Assembly (NCBI RefSeq): GCF_002897295.1
Contig: NZ_BEXF01000006.1
Span: forward strand, 1-64,000
Source of the DNA: Brevibacillus reuszeri
GTDB lineage: Bacteria; Bacillota; Bacilli; Brevibacillales; Brevibacillaceae
Reading direction: 5' to 3'
Length of the DNA: 64,000 bases
Positions within the stretch are counted from its first letter, which is position 1. The number at the start of each line of letters is the position of its first letter. Shown here piece after piece: positions 46,306-55,496 of this stretch. The notes beneath the pieces were generated by a model. That model did not search any database. It had not been told where the DNA came from and saw only the letters and a program-made list of their open reading frames with translations. The translations under genes and the position numbers were made by a program.

Positions 46306-47889
46306 ATGAGTCTGGATTCCTTTATCCACCACCTTCATTTTGACATTGAAAAGGTCAATCCTCCTGACATAGATGTTGACTGGGAGGATGCTCCGCTCCC
46401 ATACAAGCTGTATCGGGGTTTGCCCACTCTATCGCTTCCTACGGAAATTCCGTTGACGCTCATGAAGCAAAAATTGCTGAGTGATTGCAATGAGCCAAGC
46501 TTTTCACAGCTAGGTGCTATTTTGTGGTATACGTATGGTGTTACGCAGCTGAGCCAAGATGTGATGCCAATAGCTTCCGAAGAGGATGAAGTTCTATATT
46601 TCCAGTCTAAACGGCGGTTTCTTCCTTCGGGTGGGGCGTTGTATCCTAGCGAATTGTATGTATATTTGAAGCTGAATGACCTTGGTCATGGTATCTATCA
46701 CTACGATGCAGCGCACCATCGCTTGGTACTCTTGCGAGAGGGTAATTTTGATTCGTACCTCACCAGGGCAGTAGGAGGGAATTGTGACCTGAACGCTTGT
46801 TTTGGAGCTATATTTATATCTGCCTTTTTTTGGAAAAATTTCTTTAAGTACCATCATTTTTCGTACCGACTGCAGGGACTGGATGCGGGCGTGCTGCTCG
46901 GGCAATTGTTGTCTGTGACGAAGGAGGTTGGTATTTCATCTGGGATTTGCTTTCAATTTTTGGACCGTGCGGTTAATCATCTGCTTGGGTTATCGGAACA
47001 GGAAGAGAGCGTCTACGCCATAGTCCATCTTAGTGTACATGATTTGGCTTGGGATTCATTAAAGAGGCAGGAGAAAGCTGTAACTGCGTCAGAGCTAATC
47101 AAAGAGCTGCCACAGCTTTTTCATGCTCATTACGTGAAATCGAAGAATAGAAAAGATCCGCTGCTGCCCCGCAGGATGAATGAGGCCGCGATGCTCGAAT
47201 CCACCGGCTCTTTTTCCAGTGTTGTTGTCACCAATCCGTCAAGAGTAAATGGTTCACGAATTTCTTTGCCTGTTGAGGATTGGCCGGAGATCAATTTTGC
47301 ACAATATTGTCGGAATCGATTATCGCCTGAAATAGACTTTATGAAGGGAACGATCCAGCTTTCACAACTCTCGAGATTGCTGCATGAAGCCATAGGCTCC
47401 TTCTCGTACCGGAATGATCTGGGAGACGGACAGGAGATGATAGCGAAGCGTTTAGCGTTATCTGTTTGTCTTCATCAGGTTGAGGGACTTGTGGATGGGG
47501 CGTACCATTTTGATTACCAGGGTAACTCGCTTGCTCTCATTCAACACGGTGATCATCGACTAAAGCTACAGCTGGGATTGTCGATGGATAACGTGAATTT
47601 GTATCAGGTTCCGTTGTGCTTTCATGTGATTGGCGACATTGATCATCAGATGAGTCAGAGCGGGCCACGGGGTTATCGTATTCAACAGATGGAGGCAGGC
47701 ATAGTTGTCCAGCGCTTGCTGATGTCTGCCTATTCGTGCGGTATGGGAGGGCATCCTTTGCTCGGATATGATGCGCGTCTATGCGACGAAATTTATCAAA
47801 TCCGATCCAAACAGAAAACAAGCCTGATTCAAATACCAGTAGGTCCTTATCGCCATCGTCCGCGGTTGCAAGGAGGCTTGCATGGATAA
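46306..47889 (+). CDS. SagB-type FMN dehydrogenase (tandem nitroreductase)
   Basis: 527 residues, about twice a single nitroreductase domain. The N-half carries RRFLPSGGALYPSELYVYL and GIYHYDAAHH; the C-half repeats the pattern with VDGAYHFDYQGN and the late QQMEAGIVVQRLLMSAYSCGMGGHPLLGYD. SagB-type enzymes use FMN to oxidise thiazolines and oxazolines to the aromatic azoles. ATG 46306 follows GCTGGGAGGAAG, 22 nt after the cyclodehydratase stop. It is the last gene of the modification operon; a terminator follows. Confidence 0.9.
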   Translation: MSLDSFIHHLHFDIEKVNPPDIDVDWEDAPLPYKLYRGLPTLSLPTEIPLTLMKQKLLSDCNEPSFSQLGAILWYTYGVTQLSQDVMPIASEEDEVLYFQSKRRFLPSGGALYPSELYVYLKLNDLGHGIYHYDAAHHRLVLLREGNFDSYLTRAVGGNCDLNACFGAIFISAFFWKNFFKYHHFSYRLQGLDAGVLLGQLLSVTKEVGISSGICFQFLDRAVNHLLGLSEQEESVYAIVHLSVHDLAWDSLKRQEKAVTASELIKELPQLFHAHYVKSKNRKDPLLPRRMNEAAMLESTGSFSSVVVTNPSRVNGSRISLPVEDWPEINFAQYCRNRLSPEIDFMKGTIQLSQLSRLLHEAIGSFSYRNDLGDGQEMIAKRLALSVCLHQVEGLVDGAYHFDYQGNSLALIQHGDHRLKLQLGLSMDNVNLYQVPLCFHVIGDIDHQMSQSGPRGYRIQQMEAGIVVQRLLMSAYSCGMGGHPLLGYDARLCDEIYQIRSKQKTSLIQIPVGPYRHRPRLQGGLHG

Positions 47890-47910
47890 AAGACAGATCA
47901 GATACAAAGC

Positions 47911-47954
47911 TGCCCATTTCCAGTAGAACTGTACTGGAGGTGGGTATCTTTTTT
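47911..47954 (+). terminator. Terminator of the bacteriocin modification operon
   Basis: 15-bp stem with three G-T pairs (47911-47925 with 47932-47946), followed by TCTTTTTTT. Confidence 0.85.
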
Positions 47955-47982
47955 TCAAAATGATGTGAAAAAGAAGTATACT
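47954..47982 (+). promoter_or_regulatory. Probable promoter of the acetamidase gene
   Basis: -35 TTCAAA (47954-47959), 17-nt spacer, -10 TATACT (47977-47982), about 65 nt before the start codon. Confidence 0.45.
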
Positions 47983-48046
47983 AGATATGTAGCCATGAAC
48001 ATAGAAAAGCGGTCATTCGTTTTTCATAAGCAAAGGAGAAATGTAT

Positions 48047-49357
48047 ATGGAAAAGGGAAAAGCCCAACAAACTGTATATGTGAATACCTTTATTAATGGC
48101 ATTTTAGATCCTTCTCTGCCGATGCTCGGTCCCGTAAAGGATGGGGGCTACATCGTAGCAAATACGACACCTGGATGCTGGGGTCCTATGATTACGCCAG
48201 CTCTTCGTGGCGGTCATGAAGTCACGCAGCCCGTCTTTGTGGAAGGAGCCAAGGTGGGCGATGCGATCGCAATCCGCATAAAATCAATTGAAGTGACATC
48301 CATGGTGACTGCTTCTGGTAATGAGAGAACCATCGAGGGCAGATTTCTCGGTGACCCGTTTGTTGCTGCAAAATGTCCTGGATGCGGAGCTCTATACCCT
48401 GCAACGCGAATTGAAGGAATCGGCCCTGAAGCAATTCGTTGCGCTGAATGCGGCTCGGATACAACACCATTTACGTTTACGAATGGATATACGATCGGCT
48501 TTGACGAGACCAAGGAGCTGGGTGTAACTTTGCCAAAGGAAGCGGCTGAGAACATTGCTCAGAATGGTCGCTATTATATGAATACACCGGAGAATTCGGT
48601 GCAAAATCCGATTGTGACCTTTGCTCCTCATGATCTGGTTGGGGTGGTGGCTCGGGTACGTCCTTTCTTGGGTCAATTGGGGACAACTCCATCACAGCCG
48701 ATGCCAGACTCGCATAATGCGGGAGATTTCGGTTCGTTCCTGATCGGGGCACCACATGAATACGCATTAACCAAAGAACAACTGAATGAGTATAAGACGG
48801 ATGGGCACATGGATATTAACCGCGTGAGAGAGGATGCCATTTTGATCTGCCCGGTGAAGGTACCTGGTGGCGGCGTTTACCTAGGTGATATGCACGCCAT
48901 GCAAGGTGATGGAGAAATTGCCGGGCATACAACAGATGTTTCTGGAATCGTGACGTTGCAGGTTCATGTCATCCCTGATTTAAAAATCGACGGTCCCATC
49001 CTGCTGCCAGTGGAAGAAGATCTGCCGTATTTGGCAAAACCATTTACACAAGCGGAAAAAGAAAAAGCGTTGAAGTACGCAAATAAGTGGCAGCTAAATG
49101 AAATCGAGGATTCCTTGCCTGTATCCTTTATCGGGACAGGGGCAAATCTGAACGAAGCAACTGAAAACGGATTGAATCGCGCTGCCGAAGTCCTTGGTGT
49201 TACGGTGCCAGAAGTATTGAACCGGGCTACGATCACAGGCTCGATTCAAATCGGCAGACATCCGGGAGTAGTGACCGTAACCTTCCTCGCACCGACAGAA
49301 CTGCTGCATAAAATCGGGATTCTGGATTTGGTCAAAGAACAGTACAATCAGAAATAA
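48047..49357 (+). CDS. Acetamidase/formamidase family protein
   Basis: 436 residues of the FmdA/AmdA family, which hydrolyses short amides to ammonia and an acid. Family segments include TPGCWGPMITPALRGGHEV, PHDLVGVVARVRP, HNAGDFGS and GGGVYLGDMHAMQGDGEIAGHT. An insertion with CPGC and CAEC (about 110-136) forms a probable zinc knuckle found in the longer members. ATG 48047 is chosen because AAGGAG (48033-48038) is 8 nt away; the upstream ATG at 48041 is too close. It is probably part of the nitrogen-scavenging neighbourhood but is transcribed alone. Confidence 0.88.
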   Translation: MEKGKAQQTVYVNTFINGILDPSLPMLGPVKDGGYIVANTTPGCWGPMITPALRGGHEVTQPVFVEGAKVGDAIAIRIKSIEVTSMVTASGNERTIEGRFLGDPFVAAKCPGCGALYPATRIEGIGPEAIRCAECGSDTTPFTFTNGYTIGFDETKELGVTLPKEAAENIAQNGRYYMNTPENSVQNPIVTFAPHDLVGVVARVRPFLGQLGTTPSQPMPDSHNAGDFGSFLIGAPHEYALTKEQLNEYKTDGHMDINRVREDAILICPVKVPGGGVYLGDMHAMQGDGEIAGHTTDVSGIVTLQVHVIPDLKIDGPILLPVEEDLPYLAKPFTQAEKEKALKYANKWQLNEIEDSLPVSFIGTGANLNEATENGLNRAAEVLGVTVPEVLNRATITGSIQIGRHPGVVTVTFLAPTELLHKIGILDLVKEQYNQK

Positions 49358-49397
49358 GAAATCAATAAGCGCAAGTCATTTTGCAGGAAACACACGA

Positions 49398-49430
49398 AAG
49401 ACCCGAGACAAATGCATCTCGGGTCTTATT
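49398..49430. terminator. Terminator between convergent acetamidase and PLP-enzyme genes
   Basis: Perfect 11-bp stem (49398-49408 with 49417-49427); modest T-rich tails on both strands. Confidence 0.75.
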
Positions 49431-49453
49431 CGTTGTCAGGTACAGGTAGGTGA

Positions 49454-50695
49454 TCAATTCGCCACTATCTCCTGTAATCCACGGATTAATCGTTCTACTT
49501 CTTCCTCTGTATTATAAGGAGCGAGTCCCGCGCGAATCCAACCGCCATTCTCATTAATACCGAGCTTTTCTGCCAGTGTTGACGCGTAAAAATCACCGTA
49601 TGCAATAAAAATGCTATGTTCCTCGCAAAGTCTCGTGCAAATATCATGTGGTTCAAAGCCATCTATTCGAAATGCGATGGTTGGTGTCTTTGGAACATGG
49701 TCCTCCGCTTGATACAGTGTGAGACCATCGATTTTCTTCAGACCGCTACGCAGCTTCTCTGCAAGCTGATTTTCATAGTCTTCCAGGAGAGCAAAGCCAG
49801 ACCGAATTTTCTCGCTAAGCGCATCACCAGTTCCAAAGCTTGCTACGAATTCAATTGCTGGTCTGATTCCGGCGATCCCTTCATGGTTTTGAGTACCTGT
49901 TTCCAGCTTATCAGGGATGAAGGCAGGGGCAGGTGCCAGTTTATACACGTCAAGTGCTTCGAAAAGCGGCTTTCGTATAACAGCGATTCCGACGTGAGGC
50001 CCGAAAAATTTGTAGGCAGAGCAAAGCAGTAGATCGGCACCGATCTCATCTCGATCGATCGCAATATGAGGAGTGGCATGAACAGCGTCTACCGCAACGA
50101 GAATGCCTTTTTCCCGAGCTTTTTGGGAAAGCAGCGGGAGATTGTTAATTGTCCCCACCGCGTTAGAAGCGAGACCGACAGCGATCAGCTTTGTTTTGGA
50201 GGTGAGAATCGTGTCCAGCTCATCTAGCTGCAGCGTCAGTGTGTGAGGATCGACTTTCAGCCAGCGAACGGTCATACCGCGATCCTTTGCAATGGCGAGC
50301 CACGGGTCCACATTCGCGCGATGATCCAGCTCGGAGACAACAATTTCGTCGCCGGCCTGCCACTTTCGGCCAAGTGCACGCGCAATCGCATATGTAAGAG
50401 TCGTCATGTTTGCGCCAAAGGCAACTTCCTCAGGATCAGCGCGAAACATTTGTGCGACAGCTTCCTTCGCGCTTGCGATTAGCTGCTCGGTTTCGCGACT
50501 GGAAGGGAAAGGACCGTGTAGATTCGCCCCGCCATTTGCCATATAGGCGTAAATTGCATCCATCGATGACTTCACAACTTGAGAGCCGCCGGGTCCATCC
50601 AAATAAGCGACAGGCTTTCCGTTATATATTCTTTTCATTGCAGGGAATTGCTCGCGAACAGCCTCGATAGGGAATCGTTCGGTCGTCTTTGTCAT
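49454..50695 (-). CDS. Cysteine desulfurase-like class V aminotransferase
   Basis: 413 residues of fold-type I PLP enzymes. The PLP lysine is in SAYKFFGPHVG, and the preceding VDAVHATPH holds the aspartate and histidine that position PLP. The product resembles the cysteine-desulfurase-like subfamily typified by VC1184. The active-site cysteine loop of true SufS enzymes is not seen near the C-terminus (IAYGDFYAS occurs there), so desulfurase activity is doubtful; a lyase or epimerase role is possible. ATG 50695 has AAAGGAG upstream. It is divergent from the XRE regulator and hydantoinase genes and may be co-regulated with them. Confidence 0.85.
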   Translation of the reverse strand: MTKTTERFPIEAVREQFPAMKRIYNGKPVAYLDGPGGSQVVKSSMDAIYAYMANGGANLHGPFPSSRETEQLIASAKEAVAQMFRADPEEVAFGANMTTLTYAIARALGRKWQAGDEIVVSELDHRANVDPWLAIAKDRGMTVRWLKVDPHTLTLQLDELDTILTSKTKLIAVGLASNAVGTINNLPLLSQKAREKGILVAVDAVHATPHIAIDRDEIGADLLLCSAYKFFGPHVGIAVIRKPLFEALDVYKLAPAPAFIPDKLETGTQNHEGIAGIRPAIEFVASFGTGDALSEKIRSGFALLEDYENQLAEKLRSGLKKIDGLTLYQAEDHVPKTPTIAFRIDGFEPHDICTRLCEEHSIFIAYGDFYASTLAEKLGINENGGWIRAGLAPYNTEEEVERLIRGLQEIVAN

Positions 50696-50966
50696 ACGCC
50701 ACGTCTCCTTTATTCATCAATGGGAATAGCTGTCTATCTGCCTTTATTATTATCCGTCAATTCAGAATTATCAACGTATTTGTCAAAGATTACTCATCCG
50801 TTAGAAGTGTATGAGATACGCGTTTACTGTATAAAATGAAGTTATACGAGAAATAATTATTGTATTACAGTAAGTTTGTGTAGTAATATCGTAACAGATG
50901 AAGAATATATGGAATTGTCATGCTACTGCCTCAATTCTGTAAGTAAATGAACGGAAGGTGAATCCA

Positions 50967-51509
50967 TTGGACGACATTCACAAGAAAATCAAGGAAATCC
51001 GTCTGGAGCAGGGACTGACACTTAAGGATTTAAGTGAGAAGACAAGCCTCTCCGTAAGCTTTTTGTCCCAAATTGAACGAGGAGCGTCATCTGTTGCCAT
51101 TACGTCGTTGAAAAAAATCGCAGATGCCTTTGGGGTGACGATGACGTTTTTCTTCGAAGAGCAAGTGCATTCCAATTACCACGTGAAAGCCGAACAACAA
51201 AAGCCGTTTCAGGTTGAAGGCTCCGCTACTTCTTTTGTTCGACTAGGCGGAGAATTCCCCAAGCGTTCGCTGGAGCCGATGATCGTCAAGCTCGCACCTA
51301 ATCAGAAAAAAGAACAAACCTTTAGCCATCCTGGTGAAGAGTTTTACTTCGTACTGAAAGGTTCTGCGTTATTTGAAATTGCAGGCGAGGAATACTTTGT
51401 TCGTCAAGGAGAGTCAATTCATTTTCCATCTCACATCGAGCATGAATACGAAAATCCTCTGAATGAAGAGACGATGTTGCTTTGCGTATTGACTCCGGTC
51501 ATTTTTTAA
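50967..51509 (+). CDS. XRE-family regulator with C-terminal cupin domain
   Basis: 180 residues. The N-terminal helix-turn-helix (about 5-60: LTLKDLSEKTSLSVSFLSQIERG) is followed by a small cupin domain (about 105-175: FSHPGEEFYFVLKGSALFEIAGEEYFVRQGESIHFPSHIEHEYEN). Such proteins sense small metabolites and control nearby catabolic genes. TTG 50967 is chosen because GGAAGGTGA lies 5 nt upstream; GTG 50958 falls inside that ribosome site. The hydantoinase genes follow directly, and the PLP enzyme is divergent, so both are likely targets. Confidence 0.85.
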   Translation: MDDIHKKIKEIRLEQGLTLKDLSEKTSLSVSFLSQIERGASSVAITSLKKIADAFGVTMTFFFEEQVHSNYHVKAEQQKPFQVEGSATSFVRLGGEFPKRSLEPMIVKLAPNQKKEQTFSHPGEEFYFVLKGSALFEIAGEEYFVRQGESIHFPSHIEHEYENPLNEETMLLCVLTPVIF

Positions 51510-51569
51510 TGCTGAGTTGCACTACCCAATCAGACATGATCTTGCATCGGTATAAAAGGGAGGATTCCT

Positions 51570-53615
51570 ATGAGAGTGGCAACAGATATTGGCGGCACGT
51601 TTACTGATCTCGTATACGTCGACGAGCAAGGGGATATCGGGGTTGCAAAAAGCCCCACGACCCCGCCAAATTTTGAAAAGGGTGTCATGGATGTTATTGA
51701 AGTGAGTTGTATTGACAAAGAGGCGATTCATACATTTATCCACGGCTCCACTGTCATCATCAATGCGTTGACAGAGCGAAAAGGGGTAAAAACAGGGCTG
51801 ATCACCACAAAAGGCTTTCGAGATGTGCTGGAGATTGCCCGCGGAAATCGCCCCGATCTGTTTAACATTCGCTACGACAAGCCTGAGCCGTTTGTTCCGC
51901 GTCATTTGCGAATGGAAGTGGAAGAACGCTTGAATTATCAGGGGGAAGTCGTAACACCGCTTCAGCACGGGCAAATAAAAGAGCTGGTAGCCTACTTTCA
52001 AAAGCAAGATGTGAAAGCGATTGCAATTGCTTATTTGCACGCCTACGTAAACCCAGTATACGAGCAGGAGACAGCTGCCCTAATCAAGGAAATGTGGCCA
52101 GACGTTTTTGTAACCGCTTCCCACGAAGTAACAAAAGAATGGCGCGAATATGAGCGTACAAATACAGCAGTATTGAACTCGTATGTGAAACCGACTGCTG
52201 CTTCCTACATCGACAAGCTCCAAGGAAAGCTGAAAGAAAATGAGATAAACAGCTTTAACTTCATCATGCAATCCAACGGTGGAACAACAACCTTTGAGCA
52301 AGCGAAAGAGACACCGATTAACATGGTTGAATCTGGTCCTGTAGCTGGAGTATATGGAGCGGCAGTCCTGGGAGAGCTGATTGGAGAGACGAACCTGATC
52401 GCATTTGATATCGGCGGAACGACTGCCAAATGCTCCCTGATTGACAAAGGCGAAGTAAAGGTTTCCACGGATTATTACATCGAGCGCTCTGAGAGAAGTG
52501 CAGGCTATCCGATGAAAGTACCTGTCGTAGATATTATCGAAATTGGCAACGGTGGTGGTTCCATTGCGTGGATTGATGATGCAGGCTCGCTAAAAGTTGG
52601 TCCAGAGTCCGCGGGCGCTCTGCCTGGACCTGTAGCCTACGGGTTAGGTGGTACAGCACCAACGACAACAGACGCTAACCTCATCGTTGGCCGATTGTCG
52701 GCACGCAATTTTGGATATAACGTCGATCTGGAAAGGGTAAAGGCGGCGATAAAAGAGACCGTGGCAGACCATTTCGAGCTTTCTGTCGAAGAAGCGGCGC
52801 TCGGAATGATTCGAATTGCCGACTCCAACATGCTGAATGCTCTGAAGCTCGTTTCTGTACGAAAAGGATATGATCCACGAGACTTTACTCTGGTAGCGTT
52901 TGGCGGTGGAGGTCCGATGCACGCCCCGATTCTGGCAAAAGAGCTGGGTGTAAAAAAGGTCGTCGTTCCAACAGCATCCTCCGTTTTTTCTGCATGGGGT
53001 ATGCTCATGACGGACTTGCGCCGCGATTACATCCAAACCTACATCAAACGCTTGGGACAACTAGACCCAGCGGAAATCAATCAGGCCTGGGGGGCACTGG
53101 AGGCTGAAGCGTGGCTCCAGTTCGAAAGAGATGGGCTTGCGCGTGAAGCTGTTGTATTCTCCCGTTTTGCAGATATGCGCTATGTTGGCCAGGAGCACAC
53201 GGTAAAAGTACAGGTGCCGAATAGCGAATGGACAACTGAGAGCTTTAAAGAGGTAGTGAAGAGATTTCATCAGCTCCACGAGAAAACCTATACGTATAAG
53301 CTGGAGCAAGCCGAGGCAGAAATTGTGTCCTTGCACGTAACAGCGTTTGGCAAAGTGAACAAGCCAACTCTCAAAAAGCTCGAGCAAACTGGGTTCACAG
53401 TCGAAGAAGCCATCATCGAACAGCGTGATGTTTACTTCCAGGATGCTGGTTGGGTGAAAACAAATGTGTATGACAGGACCAAATTGTCAGCAGGAACAAG
53501 CTTTATGGGGCCTGCTATTGTCGAAGAGCGTTCTTCGTCAACGGTGATGCACCCTGGGCAGTCACTTGTTGTGGATGAGTACGGCAACCTGATTATCCAT
53601 ACGGGAGTGAACTAA
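51570..53615 (+). CDS. hyuA: Hydantoinase/oxoprolinase family subunit A
   Basis: 681 residues. The N-terminal Hydant_A_N segment (ATDIGGTFTDLVYVD) and the second actin-like phosphate motif (LIAFDIGGTTAKCSLID) frame the ATP-dependent fold. VDIIEIGNGGGSIAWID, ESAGALPGPVAYGLGG and VAFGGGGPMHAP follow. Family members open hydantoin or oxoproline rings, or carboxylate ketones, with ATP. ATG 51570 follows AAAGGGAGGA. The B subunit starts 1 nt after this stop. Confidence 0.92.
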   Translation: MRVATDIGGTFTDLVYVDEQGDIGVAKSPTTPPNFEKGVMDVIEVSCIDKEAIHTFIHGSTVIINALTERKGVKTGLITTKGFRDVLEIARGNRPDLFNIRYDKPEPFVPRHLRMEVEERLNYQGEVVTPLQHGQIKELVAYFQKQDVKAIAIAYLHAYVNPVYEQETAALIKEMWPDVFVTASHEVTKEWREYERTNTAVLNSYVKPTAASYIDKLQGKLKENEINSFNFIMQSNGGTTTFEQAKETPINMVESGPVAGVYGAAVLGELIGETNLIAFDIGGTTAKCSLIDKGEVKVSTDYYIERSERSAGYPMKVPVVDIIEIGNGGGSIAWIDDAGSLKVGPESAGALPGPVAYGLGGTAPTTTDANLIVGRLSARNFGYNVDLERVKAAIKETVADHFELSVEEAALGMIRIADSNMLNALKLVSVRKGYDPRDFTLVAFGGGGPMHAPILAKELGVKKVVVPTASSVFSAWGMLMTDLRRDYIQTYIKRLGQLDPAEINQAWGALEAEAWLQFERDGLAREAVVFSRFADMRYVGQEHTVKVQVPNSEWTTESFKEVVKRFHQLHEKTYTYKLEQAEAEIVSLHVTAFGKVNKPTLKKLEQTGFTVEEAIIEQRDVYFQDAGWVKTNVYDRTKLSAGTSFMGPAIVEERSSSTVMHPGQSLVVDEYGNLIIHTGVN

Positions 53616-53616
53616 G

Positions 53617-55359
53617 ATGATAGCGAAGAAAGTAGACCCATTTAGCCTTGAAATTGTAAAGGATTCCTTGATTGCCATTGGTGACGAAATGTTTTACACA
53701 CTAGGGCGCACTTCCATGAGTCCCATCATCTATGAGGTTCTGGATTATGCGTGCGGATTGACGGATTCTCGTGGTCAGTTGTTGACTCAGGGACATGGGA
53801 TTGCTGGATTTATCGGTAACCTCAGCTTCATGGTGCGGGATACAGTGAAGAAATTTGCCATGAGCAATCAACTGATGCCAGGTGACATTATCATCATCAA
53901 TGATCCGTACAGCGGTGGTGGCTCCCACTTGTCTGACGTAGGACTTGTCATGCCGATCTTCTATGACGGCGAGGTCGTTGCTTTTTCGGCGAACAAAGCC
54001 CACTGGACGGAAGTGGGTGGAAAAGACCCAGGTTCCTTTACCAATGATGCCACAGATATATATCAGGAAGGGCTGCAATTCCCGTGCGTGAAGCTGTTTA
54101 ATGCGGGAACCGTCAACCAGGCGCTGGTGGATATGATTCAAGCAAACGTGCGCTTTCCAGATCTTTCACTCGGCGATATGTGGGCACAAGTAGCGGCATT
54201 ACGTACGGGAGAAAGACGCTTCCAGGAGCTGTGCGAGAAGCATGGCAAAGAAGTGGTGCTGGCTTCCATCGATCATTTGCTAGATCACGGTGAACAAATG
54301 GCACGTAAAGAACTGGGAACCCTGAAAAAAGGTGTTTACGAAGCAGTTGATTACATCGATTCAGATGGCATGGGCAACGGTCCATTCCGTGTACAGGTAA
54401 AGGTTACCGTGACGGATGACGAGTTCATTTGTGACTTCAGAGGCAGCCACCCACAAGTAATGGGACCAGTCAATTGCTCCTTTACGACACTCGTATCGGA
54501 TGTGCGTACGATCTTTTTGGCCATCACCAATCCTTCCCAAGATATTAATGACGGTGTATTCCGTCCGCTTACAATTATTACTGATCCCGGTTCCATTTTC
54601 TCGGCTGAGCGTCCTGCGCCAGTATCCGTTTATTGGGAGAGTGGCTCTGCAGGCGGAGATTTGGTGTGGAAGGCACTGGCTCCGATATTACCGGATCGCT
54701 TAAGTGCAGGCCATTTTCTCTCCGTTTGTGCCGTTACCCTTTCCGGGAAGCACCATGTAACAGATGAACCATTCCTGATTGTAGAGCCATCCGTAGGGGG
54801 ATGGGGTGCAGGGGACGGACAAGACGGTGTTCGTGGACAATTTTGCATCGGTGATGGGGAAACGTACAACATGCCTGTAGAGATTGCAGAGACGAGATAT
54901 GGCGTGATGGTTGACGAGTACAGTTTGCGTTGCGACGGCATGGGTGCAGGTGAGTACATCGGAGGTTCCGGTGTTATCCGGTCCTATCGTGCTATGACAG
55001 ACAAGCAGGCCGTTACGGTTACCTTTGGGCGCAATAAATTTTTGCCATGGGGAGTTAACGGGGGAGAATCTGGCTCACCGAACGAGTTTTATGTAGAAAA
55101 AGCCAATGGTGAAATTGATGGACCTTTTGGGATTTATGCCCGCTATCCGCTGAACAAAGGTGACGTCGTGAAACTGGTAACTGGCACAGGGGGAGGATAT
55201 GGTCATCCGTTAAAACGTCCGGCAGAAAAAGTCGCAAGTGACACGAAAAATGGCTACATCACGGTCAAACAGGCTGAGGAAAAATACGGTGTCGTGCTCG
55301 ACCCTGATACGTATAGCATTCGTAGGGTAACCACTGAGCGCCAAGAGTTTCATCCATAA
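53617..55359 (+). CDS. hyuB: Hydantoinase/oxoprolinase family subunit B
   Basis: 580 residues. Characteristic segments are DPFSLEIVKDSLIAIGDEM at the start, NDPYSGGGSHLSDVGLVMPIF near 92, FRGSHPQVMGPVNCS near 270 and a C-terminal GGGYGHPLKRP. It is the partner of the A subunit in ATP-dependent ring opening of hydantoin-like compounds. The start follows the A stop by 1 nt, which points to translational coupling and an equimolar complex. The actual substrate is unknown. Confidence 0.92.
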   Translation: MIAKKVDPFSLEIVKDSLIAIGDEMFYTLGRTSMSPIIYEVLDYACGLTDSRGQLLTQGHGIAGFIGNLSFMVRDTVKKFAMSNQLMPGDIIIINDPYSGGGSHLSDVGLVMPIFYDGEVVAFSANKAHWTEVGGKDPGSFTNDATDIYQEGLQFPCVKLFNAGTVNQALVDMIQANVRFPDLSLGDMWAQVAALRTGERRFQELCEKHGKEVVLASIDHLLDHGEQMARKELGTLKKGVYEAVDYIDSDGMGNGPFRVQVKVTVTDDEFICDFRGSHPQVMGPVNCSFTTLVSDVRTIFLAITNPSQDINDGVFRPLTIITDPGSIFSAERPAPVSVYWESGSAGGDLVWKALAPILPDRLSAGHFLSVCAVTLSGKHHVTDEPFLIVEPSVGGWGAGDGQDGVRGQFCIGDGETYNMPVEIAETRYGVMVDEYSLRCDGMGAGEYIGGSGVIRSYRAMTDKQAVTVTFGRNKFLPWGVNGGESGSPNEFYVEKANGEIDGPFGIYARYPLNKGDVVKLVTGTGGGYGHPLKRPAEKVASDTKNGYITVKQAEEKYGVVLDPDTYSIRRVTTERQEFHP

Positions 55360-55422
55360 TACAAAAATGAACGTGCTATTCATCCACATCACGAGTTCAC
55401 TTCTTTGATAAAGCAGCAAGCT

Positions 55423-55458
55423 GCGGGAGTGAAGACAGGAGACCCGTTAATCTCCCGC
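55423..55458. repeat. Inverted repeat in the leader of the racemase gene
   Basis: GCGGGAG/CTCCCGC (55423-55429 with 55452-55458) with a 22-nt loop. No T run follows, so it is not a standard terminator; it may be a processing or stabilising stem. Confidence 0.4.
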
Positions 55459-55496
55459 ACATGCTTGATATCGATCCAAACTGAGGAGGAACGGGA

